Positions 6,722-13,050 of a DNA stretch of 14,669 nt are shown piece after piece (within the stretch, counting starts at the first letter, position 1; each line of letters opens with the position of its first letter). Source of the stretch: an uncultured Treponema sp. Lineage in GTDB: Bacteria > Spirochaetota > Spirochaetia > Treponematales > Treponemataceae. A program made the position numbers and the translations under genes. Under the pieces are notes generated by a model. That model saw nothing but the letters and a program-made list of their open reading frames with translations, did not search any database and had not been told where the DNA came from. Location: contig CALINC010000121.1 of assembly GCA_938045195.1 (NCBI GenBank), positions 1-14,669 on the forward strand, in the 5' to 3' direction.

Positions 6722-6727
6722 TATAAT
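6722..6727 (+). promoter_or_regulatory. Possible -10 element before the first methyltransferase
   Basis: TATAAT (6722-6727) ends 9 bases before the ATG at 6737. No convincing -35 hexamer is seen at the right distance. If used, it would give a leaderless transcript like that of the HigBA pair. No ribosome site precedes this ATG. Confidence 0.3.
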
Positions 6728-6736
6728 ATAAATCTT

Positions 6737-7522
6737 ATGATAAATACAGAAGAATATTGGAAAACAACTGACCTCAATGTGGATAGTCTTTGGCTTATAG
6801 ATAAGCGTGATAGTTCCGGTAAGCATGAGAACAATTATCATGGAAATTTCATTCCGCAAATTCCAAATCAATTAATTCGGCGATATACAAATCGAAATGA
6901 TACAGTTTTAGAACTTTTTACAGGTAGCGGAACAACACTTTATGAATGCGAAAAATTAAACCGGCATTATATTGGGTTTGATATAAATTCTGAAATGATT
7001 ACTTATATCAATCAAAAAATGGCTAATACACAAAATATTTATTTTCTCATAAATGAATGCGATGTTACGGATTCAGAAAAAATGAATACACTAATGCAAC
7101 AAAGTTTTAAATGGTGCGAAACTAAAAGTGTAGATTTTTTAATTGCTCATCCGCCATATATGGATATTGTGAAGTTTACAGATAAAAAGGAAGACTTATC
7201 GAGTATTTCTGATTTAGATATTTTTATAGAAAAATTTACAATTGCAATGAAAAATGGACTTCAATTTCTTGAAAAGGGTAAATATTTTGCAGTTGTAATT
7301 GGTGATGTATATAAAAAAAGTGAAGTTGTTCCGCTTGGTTTTTTTGTTATGGATTCTATAAAAAAGAACTTTAAAGTAAAAATGAAAGGAATTATCGTAA
7401 AAAACATAGAAGGAAATCGAGGAAAACTCGGCTCTCAAGGCATTTGGAAATATAGAGCTATGAATAGCGATTATTATTTATTTAAGCATGAATATATATT
7501 TGTTTTTAAAAAGGAATATTAA
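6737..7522 (+). CDS. DNA methyltransferase (amino-methylating, motif order X-I-IV)
   Basis: This 261-residue protein starts with the cofactor-side block FIPQIPNQLIRRYT (motif X-like). SAM-binding motif I is LELFTGSGTT (about 58-67), then YIGFDIN. The catalytic motif IV is HPPY (138-141), the S/N/DPPY type of enzymes that methylate adenine N6 or cytosine N4. No cytosine-C5 PC motif is present. The C-terminal part (150-261) may hold the target-recognition region. The HNH nuclease gene begins 4 bases after its stop, so it may protect the nuclease's target site. A second methyltransferase of a different class closes the operon, so the pairing of methylase to nuclease is uncertain. The start has no clear ribosome site. 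Confidence 0.75.
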   Translation: MINTEEYWKTTDLNVDSLWLIDKRDSSGKHENNYHGNFIPQIPNQLIRRYTNRNDTVLELFTGSGTTLYECEKLNRHYIGFDINSEMITYINQKMANTQNIYFLINECDVTDSEKMNTLMQQSFKWCETKSVDFLIAHPPYMDIVKFTDKKEDLSSISDLDIFIEKFTIAMKNGLQFLEKGKYFAVVIGDVYKKSEVVPLGFFVMDSIKKNFKVKMKGIIVKNIEGNRGKLGSQGIWKYRAMNSDYYLFKHEYIFVFKKEY

Positions 7523-7525
7523 TTT

Positions 7526-8215
7526 ATGTCAAAACAAACTCAAATAGAATTATTTTTAGAATTAGCACAACCAGATGAAAAAACAGGAATTAGCCGTTGG
7601 GTTTATAAAACTGAATTTGTAGATAAATATGCTGATTTAATGTTTCAAAATGGATGGTCTTGGGGACGAGCCGATGGAGCTTTAGCTAAAAAGTTTGTAT
7701 TGGAAAGGTTCCCGAAACATGGCGTTATTGAACGTGTTAGAACTGCTGGTTTTAATAACGAAAGTTCTTTTAATCAATCTATTAGAAGTGATATAAAAAA
7801 ATTCTATAAAGATAAACCTTGCGTTATGCTTGGAATATGCGGTTCTTCCGTAAACACAAAAATTGAAGTCGATCATAAAGATGGAAGAAAAAATAATATG
7901 AGAGTTTCAGATATATCAACTCAAAAATTAGAAGATTTTCAACCGTTATGTAAAGCTGCTAATGATGTAAAAAGACAAATTTGTAAAGAATGCAAAAGGA
8001 CAGATAGACGTTGGGATGCAAAAAATCTCAAAGGAAATCCTTATTCGTTTTATGAAGGTGATGAAAAATACACTGAAGATTTAGGTTGTATAGGTTGTTA
8101 TCAATATGATCCTGTTGAATATAGAAAACAATCGGTTAAACGGATAACAAAAGAAGCTTCTGAAAACACAACAGATTTTATTATGAAAAAATTATATGGA
8201 GAGGATGAAAAATAA
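7526..8215 (+). CDS. HNH restriction endonuclease, NlaIII/IceA1-like
   Basis: This 229-residue protein has an N-terminal domain (1-80) with NGWSWGRADGALAKK, followed by a beta-beta-alpha metal (HNH) active site. EVDHKDGRKNN (114-124) contributes His117, and Asn146 lies in FQPLCKAANDVKRQ. CKEC (153-156) and CIGC (188-191) form a likely structural zinc site. The layout and phrases such as KLEDFQPLCK and GCIGCYQYDPVEYRK match what I recall of the IceA1/NlaIII restriction enzymes, which cut CATG. The cassette also carries a D12-class methyltransferase resembling their usual partner, at 9645-10646, which supports this. AAGGA (7509-7513) is a weak ribosome site. All catalytic residues are present, so it is probably active. 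Confidence 0.78.
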   Translation: MSKQTQIELFLELAQPDEKTGISRWVYKTEFVDKYADLMFQNGWSWGRADGALAKKFVLERFPKHGVIERVRTAGFNNESSFNQSIRSDIKKFYKDKPCVMLGICGSSVNTKIEVDHKDGRKNNMRVSDISTQKLEDFQPLCKAANDVKRQICKECKRTDRRWDAKNLKGNPYSFYEGDEKYTEDLGCIGCYQYDPVEYRKQSVKRITKEASENTTDFIMKKLYGEDEK

Positions 8216-8217
8216 TT

Positions 8218-8487
8218 ATGGAAGATAAGAGAGGAAAGGAATTTGAAAAGATTGCATCTCCAAATAAAAAAGGAATTTCTTCTGATATAAAAGTGAATTC
8301 ACTTCCTGATAACTTAAAAATTACAAATGGAAGTAGTTATTCTCGTGAAGGTTCATATTTAGATGGAAAGTATTATTTAATAAAGAACTATGAAAAAGGT
8401 TCTATAAATACTAAAAATGAAGATCAGAAAAAAGGAATTGGAAAAGGAAAACTACAATCGATTCAATTAGCTGGATTTAAAAAATAG
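8218..8487 (+). CDS. Small protein resembling the N-terminal domain of the HNH nuclease
   Basis: This 89-residue basic, cysteine-free protein starts 2 bases after the nuclease stop. It has no catalytic motif. By eye its order of features repeats the N-terminus of the preceding nuclease. SPNKKGIS compares with QPDEKTGIS, NGSSYSREGSYLDGKYYLIK with NGWSWGRADGALAKKFVLE, and IQLAGFKK with VRTAGFNN. It may be a free-standing copy of a DNA-recognition module, a regulator or inhibitor of the nuclease, or the leftover front of a second nuclease. No HNH remnant follows it before the next gene at 8500. The alignment is visual only. Confidence 0.5.
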   Translation: MEDKRGKEFEKIASPNKKGISSDIKVNSLPDNLKITNGSSYSREGSYLDGKYYLIKNYEKGSINTKNEDQKKGIGKGKLQSIQLAGFKK

Positions 8488-8499
8488 GCGGAAAACAAG

Positions 8500-9648
8500 A
8501 TGACAACACATGTTTTTATAGTTGATGACAAGACATTCAAATATCACCTTGAATATATGTTTGCAGGAACAGGTGCAAAAGAGAAAAAAATAGATTTTAA
8601 TAATATGAAAAATTCCAATCTGCATCATTCTACTGAAGCAGGTCTTATAGCAATGATGGCAGACGGTTGCCGTATTAGAAAAGATGATTTAATTATTTTT
8701 TATTTGCAAGCAACATCGGAACACGAGGGAATGTTTTTCGGAATTTTTCAGGCGGTTGATAACGGAATATTTCTTGATAATTTTGATAAAAAACAGTTCC
8801 TATATGACAGACTGGAAAAATCTCTGACTTTTAGATTAAAGATTAAACCTTACGAGGTTTATGCAAAAGGTGTTACGGAATGGTCTGCATTGGATGAAAT
8901 AAAAAATATATGCTCACCATATCAAATGCTCTGGAGTTTAATTTATCGAAAATTAAAAGGTAATCGTGGCAATACGATGGTTACTATCTATGAAGCGGAG
9001 AGATTGATTAGTTTAATCAGAAATATCAATAACAATAAAGAACTGAATCATAAGAATCGGAGTTTAACATATGATTTTAATACTTGTTCTATTATCAGCA
9101 CAATAGAAAGGTTCTCTTATTCAGGAAGAACCGAACCAATAAATATTCTACCTCGATTGATCGAAAAATATAATTTATGGAAAGCACATGAAGCACATTT
9201 GCAAATGTATATAACTCAAAATATTGGACTTGGTATAAACAACAGCCTTGATAGTGCTTTAGGAATAACTGGTAAAAAAATTGAGTGGCTTGGCAATGAA
9301 GTTTTTTGTGGAGTTGGAATGCAACGAATTGATGTTATGTTGTCGGTTGTGAAAACTGACACAAAGAGGGTGCTGTATCCGATAGAGTTAAAAGCAATTC
9401 AAGCTTATGAAGATATTACAAGGCAACTAAATCGATACATTGATTGGATAGAACAATATTATATTCCAAATCGAATAAGTATTATTCAACCGACTTTAAT
9501 TTGTAAACAAGGGAATTCATTATCAAACGAATTAAAAGAAAATTTTAATAACTTCAATAAACGAAAAGAAATTTTACCGTTGAAATATATTGAATATGAA
9601 ATTTCAAATAATCAAATTATATTTACGGAAGTGAGTTATCAACTATGA
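8500..9648 (+). CDS. PD-(D/E)XK nuclease with a possible EVE-like front domain
   Basis: This 382-residue protein has two parts. Residues 1-160 resemble EVE/PUA-type modified-base-binding folds. They include HVFIVDDKTFKYHLEY, RIRKDDLIIFYLQ and GMFFGIFQAVDNG, then KPYEVYAKGVTEWSALDE. The C-terminal part carries a PD-(D/E)XK nuclease core: Glu231 in the preceding helix, Asp278 in MQRIDVML, and Glu296-x-Lys298 in YPIELKA. It is followed by RQLNRYIDWI with the glutamine (309) common in NucS/DUF91-like nucleases. It is probably a restriction nuclease, perhaps sensitive to base modification. Its stop overlaps the start of the D12 methyltransferase (ATGA), so those two are translated together. The nuclease core is fairly clear; the EVE assignment is weaker. 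Confidence 0.65.
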   Translation: MTTHVFIVDDKTFKYHLEYMFAGTGAKEKKIDFNNMKNSNLHHSTEAGLIAMMADGCRIRKDDLIIFYLQATSEHEGMFFGIFQAVDNGIFLDNFDKKQFLYDRLEKSLTFRLKIKPYEVYAKGVTEWSALDEIKNICSPYQMLWSLIYRKLKGNRGNTMVTIYEAERLISLIRNINNNKELNHKNRSLTYDFNTCSIISTIERFSYSGRTEPINILPRLIEKYNLWKAHEAHLQMYITQNIGLGINNSLDSALGITGKKIEWLGNEVFCGVGMQRIDVMLSVVKTDTKRVLYPIELKAIQAYEDITRQLNRYIDWIEQYYIPNRISIIQPTLICKQGNSLSNELKENFNNFNKRKEILPLKYIEYEISNNQIIFTEVSYQL

Positions 9649-10646
9649 ATTACATCGGTTCAAAATTAAAGCTTTGTCAAAATTTTCTTCCTGATACAAT
9701 AAAATCAGTTTGCGGTAATGACTTATCACAAAAAACATTCTGTGATATTTTTGCAGGTACGGGAATTGTTGGAAGGACTTTTAAGACTTTTGTAAAAAAA
9801 GTTATTTCAAATGATATAGAGTATTACAGTTATGTATTGAATAAAAATTATATAGAAAATCATCACCCGATAAAAAATAAAAATTCTTTCTTAGAGGAAT
9901 TAAATTCTTTTCCGCTTATTGATGATGGTTTTATTTACAAAAATTATTGTCTTGGCGGTAATGGGGAGCGACAATATTTTTCCGATGAAAATGGTAAGAG
10001 AATAGATACAATGCGTACTGTAATAGAAAATTGGAAAAACAAAAATAGAATTTCAGATGATTTATATTATTTTCTTCTTTGCAGTCTTCTTGAGTCTGCA
10101 GATAAAGTAGCTAATACAGCTTCTGTTTATGGGGCATATTTAAAAAATTTAAAAAAGTCAGCACAAAAAGAATTGATTCTTGAAGCAGCGGAATATGAAT
10201 TAAATGCTAATGAACATAAGGTATTCAATAAAGATGCAAATGAACTGATAAAAGAAATTGAAGGTGATATTTTGTATTTAGACCCACCATATAATGCAAG
10301 ACAATATGGTGCAAATTATCATATACTAAATACAATTGCAGAATATAAGCCATTTATTCCAAATGGAAAAACCGGTTTAAGAAAATATTCTCGTTCAAAA
10401 TACTGTTCTTCCAGTTCGGTAAAAGAAGAATTTAATAATCTAATAAAAAATGCGCAGTTTAAATATATTTTTCTTTCTTACAATAATGAGGGTTTAATGT
10501 CTGTTGAAGATGTTAAATCAATTATGTCAAATTACGGATATTATGATTTAGCTCAAACAGATTATCAGCGTTTTAAAGCAGATAACAACAGATTTAATAA
10601 AGCAGATTCAACAGTAGAATATTTGCATATTTTGGAAAAGAAATAA
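9645..10646 (+). CDS. D12-class adenine-N6 DNA methyltransferase, NlaIII/HpyI-like (probably CATG)
   Basis: This 333-residue protein opens with MNYIGSKLKL (motif X of D12-class adenine methylases), then DIFAGTGIVGRTFK (motif I, 34-47) and ISNDIEYYSYVLN. The catalytic motif IV is DPPY (213-216) in LYLDPPYNARQYGANYH. Start sequence, length and motif spacing match what I remember of M.NlaIII and H. pylori M.HpyI, which methylate adenine in CATG. With the IceA1/NlaIII-like nuclease in the same cassette, CATG is the likely target, though this rests on recall. It overlaps the preceding nuclease gene by 4 bases. GGAAGTGAG upstream is a modest ribosome site. The stop lies 4 bases before the attC left core. 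Confidence 0.85.
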   Translation: MNYIGSKLKLCQNFLPDTIKSVCGNDLSQKTFCDIFAGTGIVGRTFKTFVKKVISNDIEYYSYVLNKNYIENHHPIKNKNSFLEELNSFPLIDDGFIYKNYCLGGNGERQYFSDENGKRIDTMRTVIENWKNKNRISDDLYYFLLCSLLESADKVANTASVYGAYLKNLKKSAQKELILEAAEYELNANEHKVFNKDANELIKEIEGDILYLDPPYNARQYGANYHILNTIAEYKPFIPNGKTGLRKYSRSKYCSSSSVKEEFNNLIKNAQFKYIFLSYNNEGLMSVEDVKSIMSNYGYYDLAQTDYQRFKADNNRFNKADSTVEYLHILEKK

Positions 10647-10650
10647 AAGC

Positions 10651-10716
10651 GTCTAACACCCGCTTCAACCTGACATTGCGGACGAGCCGCAAATGCAGGT
10701 TAAGCGTTAGTTAGAA
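10651..10716 (+). other. attC site, short Treponema type
   Basis: The left core is GTCTAAC (10651-10657) and the right core GTTAGAA (10710-10716). The inner arms are GCTTCAACCTG and CAGGTTAAGC with one unpaired C. The right core ends in A instead of the usual pyrimidine. It is otherwise almost the same as 6601-6666. Confidence 0.93.
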
Positions 10717-10719
10717 TGA

Positions 10720-10730
10720 CGCCTTTGGCG
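10720..10730 (+). other. Cassette-start hairpin (cassette E)
   Basis: CGCC (10720-10723), loop TTT, GGCG (10727-10730). It lies 3 bases (TGA) after the attC core. Its 4-bp stem is shorter than in the other cassettes. Confidence 0.5.
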
Positions 10731-10779
10731 CGGGGAACGAGATTCTCAATAAGTATTTGTTTACGATGGGAAAAAAGAG

Positions 10780-11754
10780 ATGAAAAGGGGATTATTTCAG
10801 GAGATTATTCCCGAAGAGTTTATAAATTCTTCTACACGAAATTGGAATATTTCATTATTAAAGAGTCTTGATATATGGGGTGAGTTTGCATATTCAGATG
10901 GTAAACTTTCAAATTATAAAAGAACTATCAAGAGACATATTGTTAACTATATTTATCCGAATGATGACTTTGACAGGTATCCCATTTATTTCATTTCGAT
11001 AAGACCAAAAACTAGGTTTAATAAATTTGTAAAGTTTCTGAGTGCTGATAGAAAATACTTTACCCTGACCTTTTTTGAAGGATTAATACCACATTTTAAA
11101 AAGTTTAATGTAGAAGATATTGCAAATTTCCTAGATATTGATTGTAAAAATGGCGTGACCTTACAGGTAGAATCAAAATATGTTGTTTGTTCAAATGGAG
11201 CTGAGAAAAAAGTTATATCGATTTATGATTTACTTCATGAATTTGGTTATCATTTTAAACTTAAGAATAAAATACTGTATGTGGGGTATTCTGAAAATCC
11301 GGAAAATCGACCTTTTGAAGGTTTCCATGGAGGTTTGACACAAATACTTTATGGGGTATTCAATAGAAATATGAACGACATTTTCATTAATTATCAACAA
11401 TTTCATGTAAATTCATTTATAAGTTCACAAAAAGACATATATTTTCAGGCAAGCAATACGATGCTAAATGAAGTTGATGTTAAAACGGAAACCAAGATAA
11501 TTGAATCAACACTGATTAAGTACTATCTAGAAAAAAAACGAAAAAATTTTAATAAAGAAATCGGTTATTTAAAAAATAGAATTGAAGGAGAACTTGCTGA
11601 TTTAAATATACATGAAATTACTATGGTCTTAAATTACTATCAAAGCAATTCAATGTTTCGTTATAAAGACCCTCGAATGAAAAACAAAGATATACCAGAA
11701 TTCAGTATAAAAAATGTGGATGGAAAAATTCTTCTAACACCCGCTTCAACCTGA
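10780..11754 (+). CDS. Protein with GIY-YIG-like nuclease signature; end lies inside attC
   Basis: This 324-residue protein is not recognised over its first 140 residues. From about 145 it resembles the GIY-YIG nuclease fold. ISIYDLLHEFGYH precedes LYVGYSENPENR (166-177, with a YVG in place of YIG and the conserved Arg177). His183 follows, then a helix with a candidate catalytic glutamate, Glu242, in TKIIESTLIKYY, and Asn257. This is the residue order of GIY-YIG enzymes, but divergent. The last seven residues (LLTPAST) and the stop codon are encoded by the attC left half, so the native C-terminus was probably replaced or the stop borrowed when the cassette formed. The ATG follows GGGAAAAAAGAG. 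It may be a nuclease or defence protein; the family call is tentative. Confidence 0.55.
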   Translation: MKRGLFQEIIPEEFINSSTRNWNISLLKSLDIWGEFAYSDGKLSNYKRTIKRHIVNYIYPNDDFDRYPIYFISIRPKTRFNKFVKFLSADRKYFTLTFFEGLIPHFKKFNVEDIANFLDIDCKNGVTLQVESKYVVCSNGAEKKVISIYDLLHEFGYHFKLKNKILYVGYSENPENRPFEGFHGGLTQILYGVFNRNMNDIFINYQQFHVNSFISSQKDIYFQASNTMLNEVDVKTETKIIESTLIKYYLEKKRKNFNKEIGYLKNRIEGELADLNIHEITMVLNYYQSNSMFRYKDPRMKNKDIPEFSIKNVDGKILLTPAST

Positions 11755-11795
11755 CATTGCCTTTGCGGCAAATGCAGGTTAAGCGAATGTTAGAC
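11732..11795 (+). other. attC site, short Treponema type with altered left core
   Basis: The left core is TTCTAAC (11732-11738), with T where a purine is expected, and the right core is GTTAGAC (11789-11795). The arms GCTTCAACCTG and CAGGTTAAGC and the extra C are intact. The upstream gene reads through the left half and stops at TGA (11752-11754). Confidence 0.9.
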
Positions 11796-11798
11796 GGA

Positions 11799-11813
11799 TG
11801 CCGCACAGCGGCA
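11799..11813 (+). other. Cassette-start hairpin (cassette F)
   Basis: TGCCGC (11799-11804), loop ACA, GCGGCA (11808-11813). It lies 3 bases (GGA) after the attC core GTTAGAC. Confidence 0.65.
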
Positions 11814-11938
11814 CTTCAAAAAATAAGTCTGGAGAGAAAAAAATCCATAAGTATTGAAAAATAAATTTTAGTTGTTAAAATTACAGGTAATGAATATTTT
11901 AGAAAATATTATAATTATTGTAAGGATAATCATAAAAC

Positions 11939-11963
11939 CTTAGGCTGATGCCGCAGAGCGATA
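11939..11963 (+). other. Decayed attC end and cassette start
   Basis: CTTAGGC (11939-11945) differs from a GTTRRRY core only in its first base. TGA follows, then TGCCGC, loop AGA, and GCGATA, a partly broken copy of the cassette-start hairpin. The order and spacing equal those of the intact cassette starts. No left attC half is recognisable upstream, so this looks like the scar of a fused older cassette. Confidence 0.45.
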
Positions 11964-12166
11964 CCTTCGTTGTAAGTGAAACTTTCAACATATATTCATA
12001 ATCTATTTGTTAATGGGAGGAAACAGGAATTCGTAATATGAGATTTGTAAATGCAATACTGAGAAATGTAATGTCAAAGTCAATAATATGTAAATATTTC
12101 GGGCGGTTTCCGTCTGACTTTATATAAATCACAAAGAAATATAGTAGTTGAATCGAGGAGGATTAT

Positions 12167-12451
12167 ATGTCTGATACAATGATAAATACATCAAAAAAAC
12201 GATCTTATCAAGTTCCATATGAAGTTTTGGAAAAAAGGCTTGAATCCATTCCTGTTGAATTTCTTTCAGATGTTTCTGATTTTTTTGATTTACTGGATTA
12301 TAAAATAAATGTCATAAAATCTCAGAAGAAAGATAAACTATCAACTGAAGCAGGAATGGATTTATTAAAACAGATTACGGGCTGTGTTTCTTCAGATATA
12401 ACTATTGAAGATGCCAAATCGGAGTATTTTTCTGAAAAATATGGATCGTAA
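12167..12451 (+). CDS. Putative antitoxin of a VapBC-type pair
   Basis: This 94-residue acidic, helical protein directly precedes a PIN-domain toxin gene, separated by 2 bases, in the standard antitoxin-toxin order. A strong GAGGAGG (12155-12161) lies 5 bases before the ATG. No clear DNA-binding motif (AbrB, ribbon-helix-helix or Phd) stands out. The N-terminal 15 residues are basic (TSKKRSYQVP) and could contact DNA. The segment RLESIPVEFLSDVSDFFDLL is helical, resembles the middle of DUF2281-like antitoxins, and may bind the toxin. The function rests on gene position and size more than on a recognised family. Confidence 0.65.
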   Translation: MSDTMINTSKKRSYQVPYEVLEKRLESIPVEFLSDVSDFFDLLDYKINVIKSQKKDKLSTEAGMDLLKQITGCVSSDITIEDAKSEYFSEKYGS

Positions 12452-12453
12452 GT

Positions 12454-12867
12454 ATGAAAATATTAATTGATACAAATATTATTCTTGATATTGTCCAAAA
12501 TAGAAAAAAATTCTTTGATGCATCAAATCAAATTTTCAAAGATTGTATTTGTAAAAAACACACTGGTTTTATTACAGCGCATTCAATTTCCGATGTATTC
12601 TTTATTTCCAGAAAATCTCATAATATTGAAAGCAGAAAAAGTATAATAAAACTGCTTTGTAATTTTTTCACAATTTTATCAGAAGGAAAAGAAGATTTTC
12701 TTGCTTTTGTAGACAATGCAGACTGGAATGATTTGGAAGATGCACTTCAAATGAAGTGTTCGGAAAATGCAAATCTGGATTATATCATTACACGAGATGC
12801 TGAAAATGGATTTAGGAATTCTCCTGTCAAAATAATTAGTCCGGAAGATTTTTTAAATCTAAAATGA
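12454..12867 (+). CDS. vapC: PIN-domain ribonuclease toxin (VapC-like)
   Basis: This 137-residue protein has the PIN fold with its acidic metal-binding set: Asp6 in LIDTNIILD, Asp47 in HSISDVFF, Asp96 in DLEDALQ, and Asp115 in YIITRDAENGF. It ends with SPEDFL, the strand typical of this PIN subgroup. Such toxins are Mg-dependent RNases, often cutting tRNA or rRNA, and are held inactive by the antitoxin encoded just upstream. All four acids are present, so it looks functional. It starts 2 bases after the antitoxin stop and ends 6 bases before the attC left core, a compact fit typical of cassettes. Confidence 0.85.
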   Translation: MKILIDTNIILDIVQNRKKFFDASNQIFKDCICKKHTGFITAHSISDVFFISRKSHNIESRKSIIKLLCNFFTILSEGKEDFLAFVDNADWNDLEDALQMKCSENANLDYIITRDAENGFRNSPVKIISPEDFLNLK

Positions 12868-12873
12868 AATAAA

Positions 12874-13015
12874 ACCTAACACCCGCTTCAACCTGACATT
12901 TGTTTTGGCGTAAAACTTGCTCAATGTGCCTTTATGGCACCGCAACTTTCGCGCCAACTTTGCCTTACGCTTCGCGTCGGCAAAGGCACAAACGCAGGTT
13001 AAGCGAATGTTATGT
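12874..13015 (+). other. attC site, long Treponema type
   Basis: The left core is ACCTAAC (12874-12880) and the right core GTTATGT (13009-13015). The arms GCTTCAACCTG and CAGGTTAAGC are the same as in the short sites. The interior is expanded to give 142 bases, with a hairpin GTGCC/GGCAC and a stem TTTGCC/GGCAAA capping ACGC/GCGT. The expanded interior matches that of the partial site at 1-77. Confidence 0.88.
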
Positions 13016-13018
13016 GGA

Positions 13019-13033
13019 CTGCCCAGTGGGCAG
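13019..13033 (+). other. Cassette-start hairpin (cassette G)
   Basis: CTGCCC (13019-13024), loop AGT, GGGCAG (13028-13033). It lies 3 bases (GGA) after the attC core GTTATGT, and 8 bases before the ribosome site of the GyrI-like gene. Confidence 0.65.
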
Positions 13034-13050
13034 CTATTATGGAGAAAAGA

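Larger units (their letters stand above)
6661..10710 (+). mobile_element. Integron cassette D (restriction-modification)
   Basis: This cassette of about 4.05 kb lies between two near-identical short attC sites. It carries five co-directional genes: methyltransferase, HNH nuclease, small protein, PD-(D/E)XK nuclease and D12 methyltransferase. The gaps are 2-12 bases or overlaps, so it is probably one operon. Confidence 0.85.
10711..11789 (+). mobile_element. Integron cassette E (single gene)
   Basis: The cassette lies between the attC sites at 10651-10716 and 11732-11795 and carries one gene, whose reading frame runs 23 bases into the downstream attC. Confidence 0.85.
11796..12166 (+). other. 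Non-coding leader of cassette F
   Basis: These 371 bases have no convincing gene. They hold the cassette-start hairpin (11799-11813), a decayed second boundary (11939-11963), and a wobble-paired hairpin GGGCGG/CCGTCT with loop TTT (12101-12115). A TATATAAAT at 12121-12128 could be a -10 element for the antitoxin. A 29-codon frame at 12038-12127 lacks a well-placed ribosome site and is not called. Confidence 0.5.
11790..13009 (+). mobile_element. Integron cassette F (VapBC-type pair with long leader)
   Basis: The cassette is bounded by exchange points in the attC sites at 11732-11795 and 12874-13015. It begins with a leader of about 370 non-coding bases that contains a decayed cassette boundary, and then carries a two-gene toxin-antitoxin operon. 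Confidence 0.8.

Noticed and set aside
12101..12115. Hairpin GGGCGG/CCGTCT as a further cassette start
   Set aside because: It depends on wobble pairs and lacks the GTTRRRY core and GGA/TGA in front; kept only as a note in the leader entry.
12038..12127. 29-codon frame in the cassette F leader
   Set aside because: The nearest GGGAGG is about 17 bases upstream, and the peptide has no toxin or leader-peptide features.
13012..13050. Upstream start for the GyrI-like protein
   Set aside because: The ATG is part of the attC core and the extra codons run through the cassette-start hairpin; the start at 13051 has a ribosome site.
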